Assembly (NCBI GenBank): GCA_005877225.1
Contig: VBPK01000047.1
Coordinates: 1 to 13,901 of the forward strand
Length of the DNA: 13,901 nucleotides
Direction: 5' to 3'
DNA from: Nitrososphaerota archaeon
Lineage (GTDB): Archaea > Thermoproteota > Nitrososphaeria > Nitrososphaerales > Gagatemarchaeaceae
Both the position numbers and the translations under genes were made by a program. The notes under the pieces are model-generated. The model was not told where the DNA came from. It ran no database searches and worked only from the letters and a program-made list of their open reading frames with translations. This document shows positions 1-7,647 of the stretch, piece by piece (the first letter of the stretch is position 1; every line of letters starts with the position of its first letter).

Positions 1-733
1 TTTCGACGACTTCGCGCTTGTTATCTTCAAGCTTCGAAGATAGGAGGTCGTCCGAGAATGAGCTCGAGAGTAAGACGAGGTCCCCCGACCTGACTACCCG
101 CTCGATGCCCAAGCCCCTCCCCTTCAGGAACGTATAGACGAAACTCGGGGGGACCATCTGGTCAACCTCCATAACGTTGAAGATGGTGTTGCTGGCGTAT
201 TTCTTTCGAATGCGCCTCCTCTCGGCCACCGTCTTCTTCAAATCGATAACCGTGACGAAAGGCATGACGAACTGCAGCTCTCTGTCCACCTTCTTCACCA
301 AATTCTCGTAGACCCACAGCTTCAGCTCCTGCTCCGACTCGAGAGTCTGCGGGGTCCTCGCGGGCGGCAGAACCCAGACGTCGTTCTGAATCAGCTTGAA
401 GCCTATCTCGTTGATCCTCTCCACCAGCATCGTCGACCTCTCCTCCCCCTGCTTCTCGAGGTATCTCATGAGTAGGATGGCCCTGACTGGGAATGGGTAA
501 CTCCTCAGAACTTCCTCTGTCGTGATCTCCGCGTCTCTCATCGCGCTGTACATCTTACGAAGGAGAACCCTGAGCTCTTCCTCCCTCTTGTTGGAGTAAC
601 CCTGCGCGCCTCTGAGTGCTGAGTTTTCCTCGGGGGTGAGCGCCACCCTGTTTAGGAACGACGTGATCAGTTCGTCCTCGGAGACGAATTTCTTCTTGAG
701 TGATTCGGTGAACCTATCGAAGATTCTGCTCAT
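1..733 (-). CDS. Unrecognised protein, 3' end beyond the window, coupled to gatE
   Basis: An open frame runs on the minus strand from ATG at 733-731 to the left edge without a stop, giving at least 244 residues. I do not recognise the family. The first 75 residues are charged and probably helical (start MSRIFDRFTESLKKKF). Residues about 80-125 look like a compact helical/winged-helix-like segment (RAILLMRYLEKQGEE, then IGFKLIQNDVWVLPPAR). A mixed basic segment follows (VAERRRIRKKYASN). I see no signal peptide or membrane span. The gatE stop and this ATG overlap as ATGA (733-730), so translation is probably coupled to gatE. Codon use (AAG, AGG, CTC, GAG) matches its neighbours, which supports a real gene. 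A nucleic-acid-related role would fit the context but cannot be shown from sequence. Confidence 0.8.
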   Translation of the reverse strand, partial: MSRIFDRFTESLKKKFVSEDELITSFLNRVALTPEENSALRGAQGYSNKREEELRVLLRKMYSAMRDAEITTEEVLRSYPFPVRAILLMRYLEKQGEERSTMLVERINEIGFKLIQNDVWVLPPARTPQTLESEQELKLWVYENLVKKVDRELQFVMPFVTVIDLKKTVAERRRIRKKYASNTIFNVMEVDQMVPPSFVYTFLKGRGLGIERVVRSGDLVLLSSSFSDDLLSSKLEDNKREVVE

Positions 734-2640
734 CCCTTGCCCTTCCCCCGCTTCCTCAGGCGCAGGCGCAGAGCTTCGCCGACAAGCTGGCCGTCGACAC
801 GCCCCCGCACCTCCTTCATGACCTCTCCCATCAGGGGGGAGAACGCATCCTCCCCTTTCGAGAGGATCATCGACCGGTTCTTCCTCACAACTTCGTCGAT
901 TATCCTGCCGAGCTCGGCCTGGCCGAGGCGTTTCAATTTCAGAAATTTCGCTGCCTCCTCCACGTTGACGGCCTTTCCCTCCCCCACTACTCTCAAGAGG
1001 TCGGGGGCGGCCTCCTTCGCGACCCTGCCCTCATCGATCGCGTGGACCAGCTCAACGAGCACTTCCTCACCAATCTTCTCTTCCTTTATCCCCTCCCGGG
1101 TGAGCCTGACAGGGATCTCGACGAGAAGGGTAGCGATTACCGACGGAGTCAAGCGAGTACCCTGGGCAAGCCTCTCGAATGTGTGGGCGAACTCCGAGTC
1201 GTAAACTTGGAGGGCGAGCTCGGGACTGAGGGAATACTTCTTCTCGTATTCCTTGACCTTCTCACCCCACGGGACTGGCACATCTTCAAAGAGGCGCTCC
1301 TTCCTCCTCGGTGAGACGACGATTTCTGGAACGTCGGTCTCGGGATACATTCTCGCCGGACCCGGCCGCGGCCGCATGTAACGCGTCTCACCCTCCTCCG
1401 TTGCCGCCCTGGTCTCCGCCGGGACGCCCCCGAGGGCCTGCCCCAGTCGCACTTCCAGAAGCGCCGCAGTCCCGTTCGCCTTTGACTCGTCCCCTGCGAC
1501 CAGGACGAACGCCGAACCCTTCCCCGCCCCCATTGCCTTCTCCAATTCTTCCGCTTCCTCCTTGGAAACTCCCTGCCGCCCAAACTCGTCCGAGTGTATC
1601 ACACCTCCCAGTGAGTTTGCTCTTGCAATCTCGGCTAGCTCCTTTCCGAGCCGAATTCCCTGGTAGGGCTCGTAACCGAGAAGCCCCGCGAGACCCTCCG
1701 CCGAGACGCAGACGACTCTCTCGCCCGACTTTACCGACTTGACGAGGACCTTCGAGGTGGCGGACCTGAATAGGTCTGTGACGTCTTTCGTCGTGCACCT
1801 CACTCGCCGAATGCCCCTCTTCTTGATATCCGCTGCGATCTTCCCCAACCCAACCTGCCGCGTGAGCTCATAGACGATGACCTTGGCCAGGAGGTTGAGC
1901 TTCTGCACCCCCTTCACCTCCACTACACTTCCCCCCGTCGTGGAGATGTTCAGGTCCTGCCTGATCGTCCCGAGCCCTCGCGCGACTCTCCCGGTGGACC
2001 TCAGCGCCCTTCCCAGGTACAGGGCTGCCTTCTCCACCTGCTCCGGGGTCCCCATGATGGGGTCGAGCGAGATCTCGACGAGACTAACGCCGAGTCTGTC
2101 CAACGCGAAGAATCTCGAATGTGCGTCCTCACCGAGAATCCGCGCGGCGTCCTCCTCCAGCGTGACGGTCTGCACACCCACCTCCTCCCCCTCCACCGAT
2201 AGCTCCCCCCCGAGAGCGATGACTGCTGTGCGCTGGAACCCTGAGGTGTTAGAACCGTCAATGACTATCTTCCTCATCACATGAATTTCGTCGACCAAGT
2301 TGGAGTGGAGTAGCTGGGCAATCAGTATCGAAGTGTCTATCGCCTCTTCATTCATCTTGTGGGGGGGCTCCTCGTCCGCTTCGACCAGGCATGAGGACTC
2401 CGGGTTCCAACGGTAGACGTTTGACCTCCCCTTGGCAAACTCGAAGACAGCCGCAGGGTCGATGTGCCCCAGCTCGCTCTGCGTCGGCCTAAGCCTCCGC
2501 TCGAACTGGAGGGGTAGCGTTTCCGACTTCACGATGGGGCAGGAGCAGAAGAGCTTCTTCTTGGTCGCGAGCTGCTGGTGGACCTCTATCCCGACCTTCA
2601 AGCCGACCGCTTTCGGGTCGATCGAAGAAGAAGCTGCCAC
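730..2640 (-). CDS. gatE: Glutamyl-tRNA(Gln) amidotransferase subunit E
   Basis: GatE is the kinase/transamidase subunit of the archaeal GatDE complex. With ammonia from GatD it converts Glu-tRNA(Gln) to Gln-tRNA(Gln) in the cytoplasm. The 636 residues match the family length. The GatB-like cradle shows GLKVGIEVHQQL (about 13-24), a CSCP motif (32-35), DGSNTSGFQR (128-137) and IRQDLNIS (226-233) followed by EVKG (241-244). An AspRS-like (GAD) insertion, the archaeal hallmark separating GatE from GatB, lies at about 290-415. The ETDVPEI stretch (434-440) follows, then the helical YqeY-like tRNA-binding tail at about 500-636. The start is GTG at 2640. The sequence GGTGAT, overlapping the gatD stop, is a good archaeal Shine-Dalgarno match 3-4 nt before it. 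The gap to gatD is 4 nt, so the two are one transcript, and the stop overlaps the next gene by ATGA. Confidence 0.97.
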   Translation of the reverse strand: MAASSSIDPKAVGLKVGIEVHQQLATKKKLFCSCPIVKSETLPLQFERRLRPTQSELGHIDPAAVFEFAKGRSNVYRWNPESSCLVEADEEPPHKMNEEAIDTSILIAQLLHSNLVDEIHVMRKIVIDGSNTSGFQRTAVIALGGELSVEGEEVGVQTVTLEEDAARILGEDAHSRFFALDRLGVSLVEISLDPIMGTPEQVEKAALYLGRALRSTGRVARGLGTIRQDLNISTTGGSVVEVKGVQKLNLLAKVIVYELTRQVGLGKIAADIKKRGIRRVRCTTKDVTDLFRSATSKVLVKSVKSGERVVCVSAEGLAGLLGYEPYQGIRLGKELAEIARANSLGGVIHSDEFGRQGVSKEEAEELEKAMGAGKGSAFVLVAGDESKANGTAALLEVRLGQALGGVPAETRAATEEGETRYMRPRPGPARMYPETDVPEIVVSPRRKERLFEDVPVPWGEKVKEYEKKYSLSPELALQVYDSEFAHTFERLAQGTRLTPSVIATLLVEIPVRLTREGIKEEKIGEEVLVELVHAIDEGRVAKEAAPDLLRVVGEGKAVNVEEAAKFLKLKRLGQAELGRIIDEVVRKNRSMILSKGEDAFSPLMGEVMKEVRGRVDGQLVGEALRLRLRKRGKGKG

Positions 2641-2643
2641 CGA

Positions 2644-2649
2644 ATCACC
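2644..2649 (-). promoter_or_regulatory. Ribosome binding site of gatE
   Basis: On the minus strand GGTGAT matches the archaeal anti-SD core and overlaps the TGA of gatD. It lies 3 nt before the GTG at 2640. It supports the GTG start and reinitiation after gatD. Confidence 0.55.
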
Positions 2650-3961
2650 TGAGCGTCCGCTCAGTGATTTCGCCGCACAGGCTGGCTCGCATCATCGACC
2701 GAGCCTCCTCGATCGAATTCGAGTTCGCGAGCACCCACATCGCCTTGGCCAGTGCAGTCTCAGCAAGCATGTCCTCAAGAGGGATGACCCCGGCAGAGAG
2801 AAGGTCGCGCCCCGTGTCGTAGACGTTCATGTTCACCCGACCGTTGATGCACTGCGACGCCATGCAGACGAGTCCGCCGTGCTCAGCGAACCTCCTGATG
2901 AAGGGGATGTTCTTAGAGTTCACATGCCCCAGTCCGGTCCCCTCAATCACCACCCCACGCGTACCCCCGTTCGCGAGAGCCTCGAGGAGGGTGAGTGGCA
3001 TCGAGGGGAAGAACTTCAGGAGGGCGACCTTCGCCTCGAACCTCGGCTTCGAGGAAAACTTCGCGGCCTTTCTTCTCTGAGGCAGCCCTTCCAGATGGAT
3101 TTCGAGGCCCTCTCTGCTCCAGAGGGCTGCCGGAGAAACTCCGACCGACTTGAAGGCGTCTCTCGCGCTCGTGTGATTCTTCCTCACCCGGGTTCCGAGG
3201 TGCAGGGCCACCCTCCCGTCGCTCTCGCTGTCGTGCATGGCCACATAGACCCCGGAAAAACTCGCGTAACCTGCGACGGAGACCGCGCCAACCAGGTTGA
3301 GCACCGCGTCGGAGGATGGTCGGTCAGACGACCGCTGGGCCGCGGTGAGAATGACGGGAATCGGGACACCCTGAAGTGCGAAGGTGAGGGCGGCAGCCGT
3401 GTACCCGAGGGTGTCGGTTCCATGCGTGATCACGACACCGTCTATGCCTCCCGCGACAGCCTCGGAGACGCGCTCAGCGATTCTCGACCAGTTCTCGGGC
3501 TCGATGTTCTCGCTGTAGACTGAGAAGATTATCTCTGGCTCGATTCTCGCGACCTCGGAGAGCTCCGGGATGAGCGCGTAGAGCTCCTCGGATGAGATCG
3601 CGGGGTGGACCGCACCCGTACGATAGTCGACTCTGCTGGCTATCGTCCCACCCGTCCCCAATATCGCGACTCGCGGCAGATCCTCCTTCGGGGAGGGGGG
3701 AGGAGGGGGTGGAGCGAAGGCGGGCTTCTCTCCTGAAGATTTTCGTGTCAGCCCTTTCAGCCTATCGATGCTGAGGCCCACGTTGTAGCCGCTCGGAAGC
3801 TTTAGCACGATGTGACGGTCATCGTCATACTGATACCTGGGTACAACAGTGCCTGTGATCACCCCCCACTCCGTGCCAACTTCAACCATGTCGCCGACGC
3901 CGGCTTCTGACCGCATGAGAAATTCGAGAGAGTTGCCTCTGTAACCGTCGAAATCGGCCAT
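2645..3961 (-). CDS. gatD: Glutamyl-tRNA(Gln) amidotransferase subunit D
   Basis: GatD is the L-asparaginase-type subunit of GatDE. It releases ammonia from Gln or Asn and channels it to GatE. The 438 residues are a normal length. An N-terminal SH3/Tudor-like domain spans about 20-73, and a proline-rich linker with a run of six Pro lies at about 81-96. The asparaginase domain starts near residue 97. Its catalytic residues are visible: TGGTIAS with the nucleophile Thr106, HGTDT with Thr182 and Asp183, and Lys261 in RVRKNHTS. ATG at 3961 is chosen because a TATA-like element is centred about 30 nt upstream, so the mRNA is probably leaderless. It is the first gene of the gatD-gatE-unknown unit and diverges from the ABC transporter. 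Confidence 0.97.
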   Translation of the reverse strand: MADFDGYRGNSLEFLMRSEAGVGDMVEVGTEWGVITGTVVPRYQYDDDRHIVLKLPSGYNVGLSIDRLKGLTRKSSGEKPAFAPPPPPPSPKEDLPRVAILGTGGTIASRVDYRTGAVHPAISSEELYALIPELSEVARIEPEIIFSVYSENIEPENWSRIAERVSEAVAGGIDGVVITHGTDTLGYTAAALTFALQGVPIPVILTAAQRSSDRPSSDAVLNLVGAVSVAGYASFSGVYVAMHDSESDGRVALHLGTRVRKNHTSARDAFKSVGVSPAALWSREGLEIHLEGLPQRRKAAKFSSKPRFEAKVALLKFFPSMPLTLLEALANGGTRGVVIEGTGLGHVNSKNIPFIRRFAEHGGLVCMASQCINGRVNMNVYDTGRDLLSAGVIPLEDMLAETALAKAMWVLANSNSIEEARSMMRASLCGEITERTLR

Positions 3962-3987
3962 ATGCCGAGGCCTCGAAGAGCCTAGCG

Positions 3988-3994
3988 CTTAAAA
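3988..3994 (-). promoter_or_regulatory. TATA box of the gatDE unit
   Basis: TTTTAAG on the minus strand has 26 nt between its last base and the gatD ATG, the spacing expected for a leaderless archaeal transcript. Confidence 0.55.
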
Positions 3995-4032
3995 TGCTTC
4001 TGCGATTCTTTTGGCCCAACACAGCTCGAAGG

Positions 4033-4040
4033 GTTAATTG
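4033..4040 (+). promoter_or_regulatory. Weak TATA-like element before the ABC transporter
   Basis: GTTAATTG lies about 38 nt before ATG 4075 (centre to start) and is the most AT-rich element in the 113-bp divergent intergenic region. It is a poor match to a TATA box, so the assignment is tentative. Confidence 0.3.
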
Positions 4041-4074
4041 AGGAGTCAATATCGCAGCGAAGGCAACGCGAGCA

Positions 4075-5076
4075 ATGCTAAGTCACGAACCCGAGGTAAG
4101 AGTGGAGGTGCAGAACCTCAGGAGAGAGTTTGATTCAAAGGAAAGAAAGGTCGTCGCTCTCAACGGTGTGAGCCTGAAGGTGAGGGAGGGCGAGATATTC
4201 GGAGTCCTCGGCCCGAACGGAGCGGGGAAGACCACCCTCATCAGAATACTCTCGACTCTTCTCTTACCGACGAGCGGTGTCGCGAGGGTGATGGGGTTCG
4301 ACGTCGCGAGCGAGCCCGAGAAGGTGAGGGCGGTGATAAACATGGCCAGCGGGGCGGAGCGAGCGGGTTACGACTACATTTCGGCGAGGGGAAACCTTTG
4401 GTTCTTCTCACAGCTCTACGGCCTTCCGTCGGAGGTCGCGAAGGCTCGGATCAAGGCGCTTTCCCAGCTTCTGGGCCTCGATGATTATCTCGACCGCAAG
4501 TTCTACATGCTCTCGACGGGGTACAGGCAGAGAGTCACGATAGCGAGAGCCTTCATCAACGACCCGAAGATAGTCTTCCTCGACGAGCCGACGATAGGAC
4601 TGGACGTCATGACCGCAATGAGCATAAGGGAGTTCCTCATCAAGGAGGCTAGGGAGAACGGGCGGACGATCTTCCTCGCGACCCACAACATGGCAGAGGT
4701 AGACGCGATCTGCAACCGCGTGGCGATAATCGACAGGGGGAGGATACTCACCTCGGACACGCCGACAAATCTCAAGAGGTCTCTCGGGGCTCCCGCCCTC
4801 GTGATGGAGGTCTCGCCCCTCCCCGTGAACCTCGCCTTTCTCGGTGCGGTCGAAGGCGTGAAAGGGTTCACCACATCCGTTGACGAAGAAAGGGGGCTGG
4901 CGAGAGTACAGGTTGTGGTTGAAAGCGAGGAGTGCGTGAGGAGGGCACTTGCAGGTGTCGCGGCCTCCGGGATGAGACTCGTCTCCTCGTGGAGGCAGCA
5001 GACGACTCTGGAGGAGGTCTTCGTCTCGCTTGTAGGGAGAGGCTTCGTCGAGAGGGAGCACGAAGTTGGAGAGTAG
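4075..5076 (+). CDS. ABC-2 type transporter ATP-binding protein (DrrA/NatA-like)
   Basis: This is the cytoplasmic ATPase that powers the two permeases encoded next. The 333 residues are typical of the DrrA/CcmA group, with an extra C-terminal domain after about residue 230. Visible motifs are Walker A GPNGAGKT (46-53), signature LSTGY (146-150, in place of LSGGQ), Walker B IVFLDEPT (166-173), a D-loop at GLD (175-177) and the switch His204 in ATHN. The Q-loop region (about 88-105, INMASGAERAGYDYIS) has no glutamine, as I recall for some ABC-2 exporter ATPases. The start is ATG 4075. The 3' end overlaps the first permease by 11 nt. The substrate (lipid, drug or polysaccharide) cannot be read from sequence. 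Confidence 0.93.
   Translation: MLSHEPEVRVEVQNLRREFDSKERKVVALNGVSLKVREGEIFGVLGPNGAGKTTLIRILSTLLLPTSGVARVMGFDVASEPEKVRAVINMASGAERAGYDYISARGNLWFFSQLYGLPSEVAKARIKALSQLLGLDDYLDRKFYMLSTGYRQRVTIARAFINDPKIVFLDEPTIGLDVMTAMSIREFLIKEARENGRTIFLATHNMAEVDAICNRVAIIDRGRILTSDTPTNLKRSLGAPALVMEVSPLPVNLAFLGAVEGVKGFTTSVDEERGLARVQVVVESEECVRRALAGVAASGMRLVSSWRQQTTLEEVFVSLVGRGFVEREHEVGE
5054..5058 (+). promoter_or_regulatory. Ribosome binding site deciding the TTG start of permease 1
   Basis: GGGAG within the 3' end of the ATPase gene, 7 nt before TTG 5066. It supports an overlapping, coupled start over the downstream ATG. Confidence 0.45.
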
Positions 5077-5875
5077 ACTCTGGCTCAGGGCACTCTACGC
5101 CAGGATGTGGGTGAGAGTGATGAGCGTCTTCAACGAACCTCTGTGGATAGCCGTCAACATAGGCTTCCCCTTCTTCTCCTCGGTGGGGCTGGGACTGCTC
5201 TACGCGAGTACCGGTCTGAGGAGCTTCGTCGGCTTCGCGATCCTGGGAGGGATCATGATCTCGTTCTGGGGAAACGTCCTCTGGTCCATGGCCAGTCAGT
5301 TCTACTGGGACAAACAGGTGGGACTCTTCGAGATCTATCTCACTTCGCCAGCACCCATGACGGCGATACTCATTGGAATGTCTCTCGGTGGGGTCGTCAA
5401 CACGGCTCCTTCAGCTGTCCTGGTGGCAGTCGCGGGCTGGCTTTTCTTCGCTCCCCCCCTCAGCCCCTCGTGGCTGGCGGTGGTGCTGACCCTTGCCCTC
5501 ACGCTGGCTTCGCTCTACGCGATGGGCATGATGCTCTCTTCCCTCTATCTGGCGTACGGGCGGGAGGCCGAGTCGATCAACGAGGCGCTGCACGAGCCCG
5601 TCTCCCTAATCTCGGGCGTCTACTTCCCCTCGATAGGAAACTTCTCCCCATTTCCCTTCTCCGTGCAGGTCTTCGCATCTCTGATACCCCTGACGATAGG
5701 GATGGACGCGCTGAGGAGAGCTCTCTTCTTCTCTCAAGGGCTATCGAGCATCTACCTCCACCTCATCGTGCTCTCGATAATGGGTGGAGCCCTCCTTCTC
5801 CTCTCGTCGAAGACGATGAAGCTTCTGGAGGAGAAGGGGAGGCGAGAAGGGACAATCTCGGTGAGGCTGAGATGA
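5066..5875 (+). CDS. ABC-2 type transporter permease, first subunit
   Basis: A membrane protein of 269 residues with about six hydrophobic segments. The first follows a short basic N-terminus (about 28-47), and others include FAILGGIMISFWGNVL, the Ala/Leu-rich AVLVAVAGWLF and VVLTLALTLASLYAMGMML, and a last one near 230-250 (LHLIVLSIMGGALLLL). The tail is basic and cytoplasmic. This is the ABC-2 permease pattern. I choose TTG at 5066, overlapping the ATPase end, because GGGAG (5054-5058) sits 7 nt upstream. An internal ATG at 5105 would cut 13 residues and lacks a comparable site. The stop overlaps the next start as ATGA (5872-5875). It probably pairs with the following permease to form the export channel. 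Confidence 0.88.
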   Translation: MESRLWLRALYARMWVRVMSVFNEPLWIAVNIGFPFFSSVGLGLLYASTGLRSFVGFAILGGIMISFWGNVLWSMASQFYWDKQVGLFEIYLTSPAPMTAILIGMSLGGVVNTAPSAVLVAVAGWLFFAPPLSPSWLAVVLTLALTLASLYAMGMMLSSLYLAYGREAESINEALHEPVSLISGVYFPSIGNFSPFPFSVQVFASLIPLTIGMDALRRALFFSQGLSSIYLHLIVLSIMGGALLLLSSKTMKLLEEKGRREGTISVRLR

Positions 5876-6711
5876 GCTCCGTCAAGACAGTGCTGGCGTC
5901 CATCCGAATCGGCTGGTACAGAGACTTCGGGTGGACGAACCCGCTCACGGGGTTTTTGATGAAGACGATCGCGCCGGTTGCCAGCGTCCTGAGCGCCTCG
6001 ATAGTCTACTGGCTGGGCTCTTCCGCCGCGGGGTCGTTCGACCCGTCTCACGTTTCGTACATTATCGTGGGAGCTGCGCTTTACACCCACGTCGCCGGGT
6101 ATTCGTGGGTTCCAAGCCAGGCCATCTCGGAGGGGAAGTGGTCGTACGTATTCCCGCAGGTCTTCATCTCGCCGAAGTCGTCGACACCCTTCCTGGTCGG
6201 AAGATGCCTCGCCTCCTTTGTGACATCGGCCCTGACTTCCCTCATCTCCCTCGCATTCGCCTATTACGTAGCCGCAGCCATCTTCAAGAGCTCGATCCCC
6301 TTCATCGTGACACCGCTCTCGATGAGCCTTCTGCTAGGTGCGCTCCTCGCGAACGTCCCGGCCACACTCGGACTGGGGATTCTGCTCGCGGCCTACACCA
6401 TCTTCGCGAGCAAATTCGAGTGGGCGCTCCCCACGTACGTCGCGGGTCTGCTGATGGTCTTCTCCGAGGCGCTCTTCCCTGTCTCCGTTCTACCCTGGCC
6501 GCTCTCCGCGTTCGGGAATGTGCTTCCCTTCACCCAGTTCATCCGGGCAGCGCGCGAGGCGGTGGTCTATGGCTCGGTATCGGCCTACTCCTACTATGTA
6601 GGATACTCTCTCCTAGGTGGTCTGCTCTTCCTCGGCGTGAGCCTCTGGGCGTACAGGTGGGCAGAGAGGCAGGGGAGAAAGAAAGGGATTATCGATAGGA
6701 AAGTGGTTTAG
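5872..6711 (+). CDS. ABC-2 type transporter permease, second subunit
   Basis: A membrane protein of 279 residues and the second permease of the exporter. The start is ATG 5872, inside the ATGA overlap with the first permease. The same frame stays open upstream to 5107, but that stretch is an out-of-frame reading of the first permease (Arg/Gly/Pro-rich, no membrane segments) and is rejected. Hydrophobic segments include TIAPVASVLSASIVYWLG, SYIIVGAALYTHVAG, SLISLAFAYYVAAAIF, the SLLLGALLANVPATLGLGIL region, VAGLLMVFSEALFPVSVLPW and YYVGYSLLGGLLFLGVSLWA, giving six spans. The PW...LPFTQFIRAAREAV stretch resembles the conserved C-terminal region of ABC-2 permeases. The protein ends in a basic tail (RQGRKKG). 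The substrate is unknown. Confidence 0.88.
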   Translation: MSSVKTVLASIRIGWYRDFGWTNPLTGFLMKTIAPVASVLSASIVYWLGSSAAGSFDPSHVSYIIVGAALYTHVAGYSWVPSQAISEGKWSYVFPQVFISPKSSTPFLVGRCLASFVTSALTSLISLAFAYYVAAAIFKSSIPFIVTPLSMSLLLGALLANVPATLGLGILLAAYTIFASKFEWALPTYVAGLLMVFSEALFPVSVLPWPLSAFGNVLPFTQFIRAAREAVVYGSVSAYSYYVGYSLLGGLLFLGVSLWAYRWAERQGRKKGIIDRKVV

Positions 6712-6887
6712 CAACTCGAGAAGATGCGATTGACAGTTCTAGGGATTGGGAGAATACCCGCTATGTCGTCTTCTCTCCTTCTAACAATCACGGTATCATC
6801 CCCCGCGAAGGATCGCTCACCCATTGGGGAGTGAGGGAGGGACGAGATTCAGTTGCCATCCATGCCTCGGGAAGGGTTCAGAGCAAG
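6712..6887 (+). other. Intergenic region between the exporter and the rhodanese gene
   Basis: I see no credible coding frame. A pyrimidine tract (about 6763-6783) may serve as an archaeal transcription terminator for the exporter operon. A small imperfect hairpin (6816-6835: CTCACCC paired with GG and GTGAG) precedes a purine-rich stretch. Neither is strong. Confidence 0.35.
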
Positions 6888-6897
6888 GTTAAATAAC
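6888..6897 (+). promoter_or_regulatory. TATA box of the rhodanese gene
   Basis: GTTAAATAAC, preceded by a purine-rich AAGG that could act as BRE. The centre lies about 27 nt before ATG 6919 and only about 18 nt before ATG 6910, so spacing favours 6919 as a leaderless start. Confidence 0.6.
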
Positions 6898-6902
6898 GCT
6901 CC

Positions 6903-6916
6903 ATAACATATGTTAT
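6903..6916 (+). promoter_or_regulatory. 14-bp perfect palindrome, candidate operator
   Basis: ATAACATATGTTAT is a perfect inverted repeat lying between the TATA box and ATG 6919, over the expected transcription start. This is the classical position for a dimeric archaeal repressor. The regulator is unknown and no other copy of the motif was noticed in the window. Confidence 0.4.
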
Positions 6917-6918
6917 AC

Positions 6919-7644
6919 ATGCAGGTTCTCGAAAAAGACTATTCGCATCCTGAAACTCTCGTCGATACGGACTGGGTTTCGCATCACATGAGCGACTCGA
7001 CCGTCCGAGTCGCAGAAGTTGATTACGACCCGGTGGCTAACTACAGCAACGGGCACGTGCCCGGCGCCGTGCTCTTCGATTGGAAGAAGGACTTGAACGA
7101 CCCACTGACCCGAGACATTCTCTCAAAGGCGCAACTGGAAGAGCTCTTCGGCAAGAACGGGGTCTCGAACGACACGACGCTCGTTCTCTACGGTGATTTC
7201 AACAACTGGTTCGCGGCCTACGCCTTCTGGGACTTGAAGTACTACGGAGTCGAGAAGGTCAAGTTGATGAATGGAGGGAGGAAGAAGTGGCTGCTCGAAG
7301 ACAAGCCAGTGAAGGAATTCACCGGCGAGATTCTGGCTCCTCCCGAGTACCCGACCGAGCACGCGCAGAGAGGCGGACACATCCCTGGGGCGGTCAACAT
7401 CCCATGGGCGCAGGCGGTGAACGATGCCGACGGGACCTTCAAGAAGAGGCAGGATTTGGAGCAACTCTACCGCGCGAAGGGGATCGTTCCGGAGAAGGAG
7501 ATTATAACTTACTGCAGAATCGGAGAAAGGTCTTCTCACACGTGGTTCGCCCTCAAGTACCTTCTTGGGTATCCGAACGTGCGGAACTACGACGGTTCAT
7601 GGACGGAGTGGGGGAACTCGGTAAAGTTCCCGATAGAAAAGTAG
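6919..7644 (+). CDS. Thiosulfate/3-mercaptopyruvate sulfurtransferase-like rhodanese, internally shortened
   Basis: A tandem-domain rhodanese of the TST/SseA type, a cytoplasmic enzyme that takes sulfane sulfur onto a Cys and passes it to an acceptor. I prefer ATG 6919 (241 residues) on TATA spacing; ATG 6910 adds MLY. The N-terminal inactive domain is complete (HVPGAVLFDW to NGGRKKWLLE). The C-terminal domain has the family signature TGEILAPP...AQRGGHIPGA and the active loop YCRIGERSSHTW, with the catalytic Cys at 199. The stretch normally linking the two halves (end of domain 1 plus the LVDVRSPEE strand of domain 2) is missing. KWLLEDKP is followed directly by VKEFTGEI near 7300-7315, in frame. 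Family members are about 280 residues, so about 40 are absent. The active site remains, but the second fold lacks its first strand, so activity is doubtful unless the sequence is wrong. The gene converges on the TusA-fusion gene with a 3-nt gap. Confidence 0.85.
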   Translation: MQVLEKDYSHPETLVDTDWVSHHMSDSTVRVAEVDYDPVANYSNGHVPGAVLFDWKKDLNDPLTRDILSKAQLEELFGKNGVSNDTTLVLYGDFNNWFAAYAFWDLKYYGVEKVKLMNGGRKKWLLEDKPVKEFTGEILAPPEYPTEHAQRGGHIPGAVNIPWAQAVNDADGTFKKRQDLEQLYRAKGIVPEKEIITYCRIGERSSHTWFALKYLLGYPNVRNYDGSWTEWGNSVKFPIEK

Positions 7645-7647
7645 TCC

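Noticed and set aside
2432..3523. Long plus-strand open frame (363 codons) opposite gatE/gatD
   Set aside because: It is antisense to two strongly conserved genes, low in hydrophobic structure and rich in Arg/His/Pro/Gly. It is explained by GC-rich codon bias in gatD.
4338..4390. ABC ATPase lacking the Q-loop glutamine as a novel feature
   Set aside because: As I recall, ABC-2 exporter ATPases of the DrrA/NatA type often have an SGxE-like sequence here, so this is probably ordinary for the subfamily.
5107..5871. Upstream extension of permease 2 across permease 1
   Set aside because: This is an alternate-frame reading of a clear membrane protein gene. The extension has no membrane segments, and the ATGA overlap at 5872 gives the natural start.
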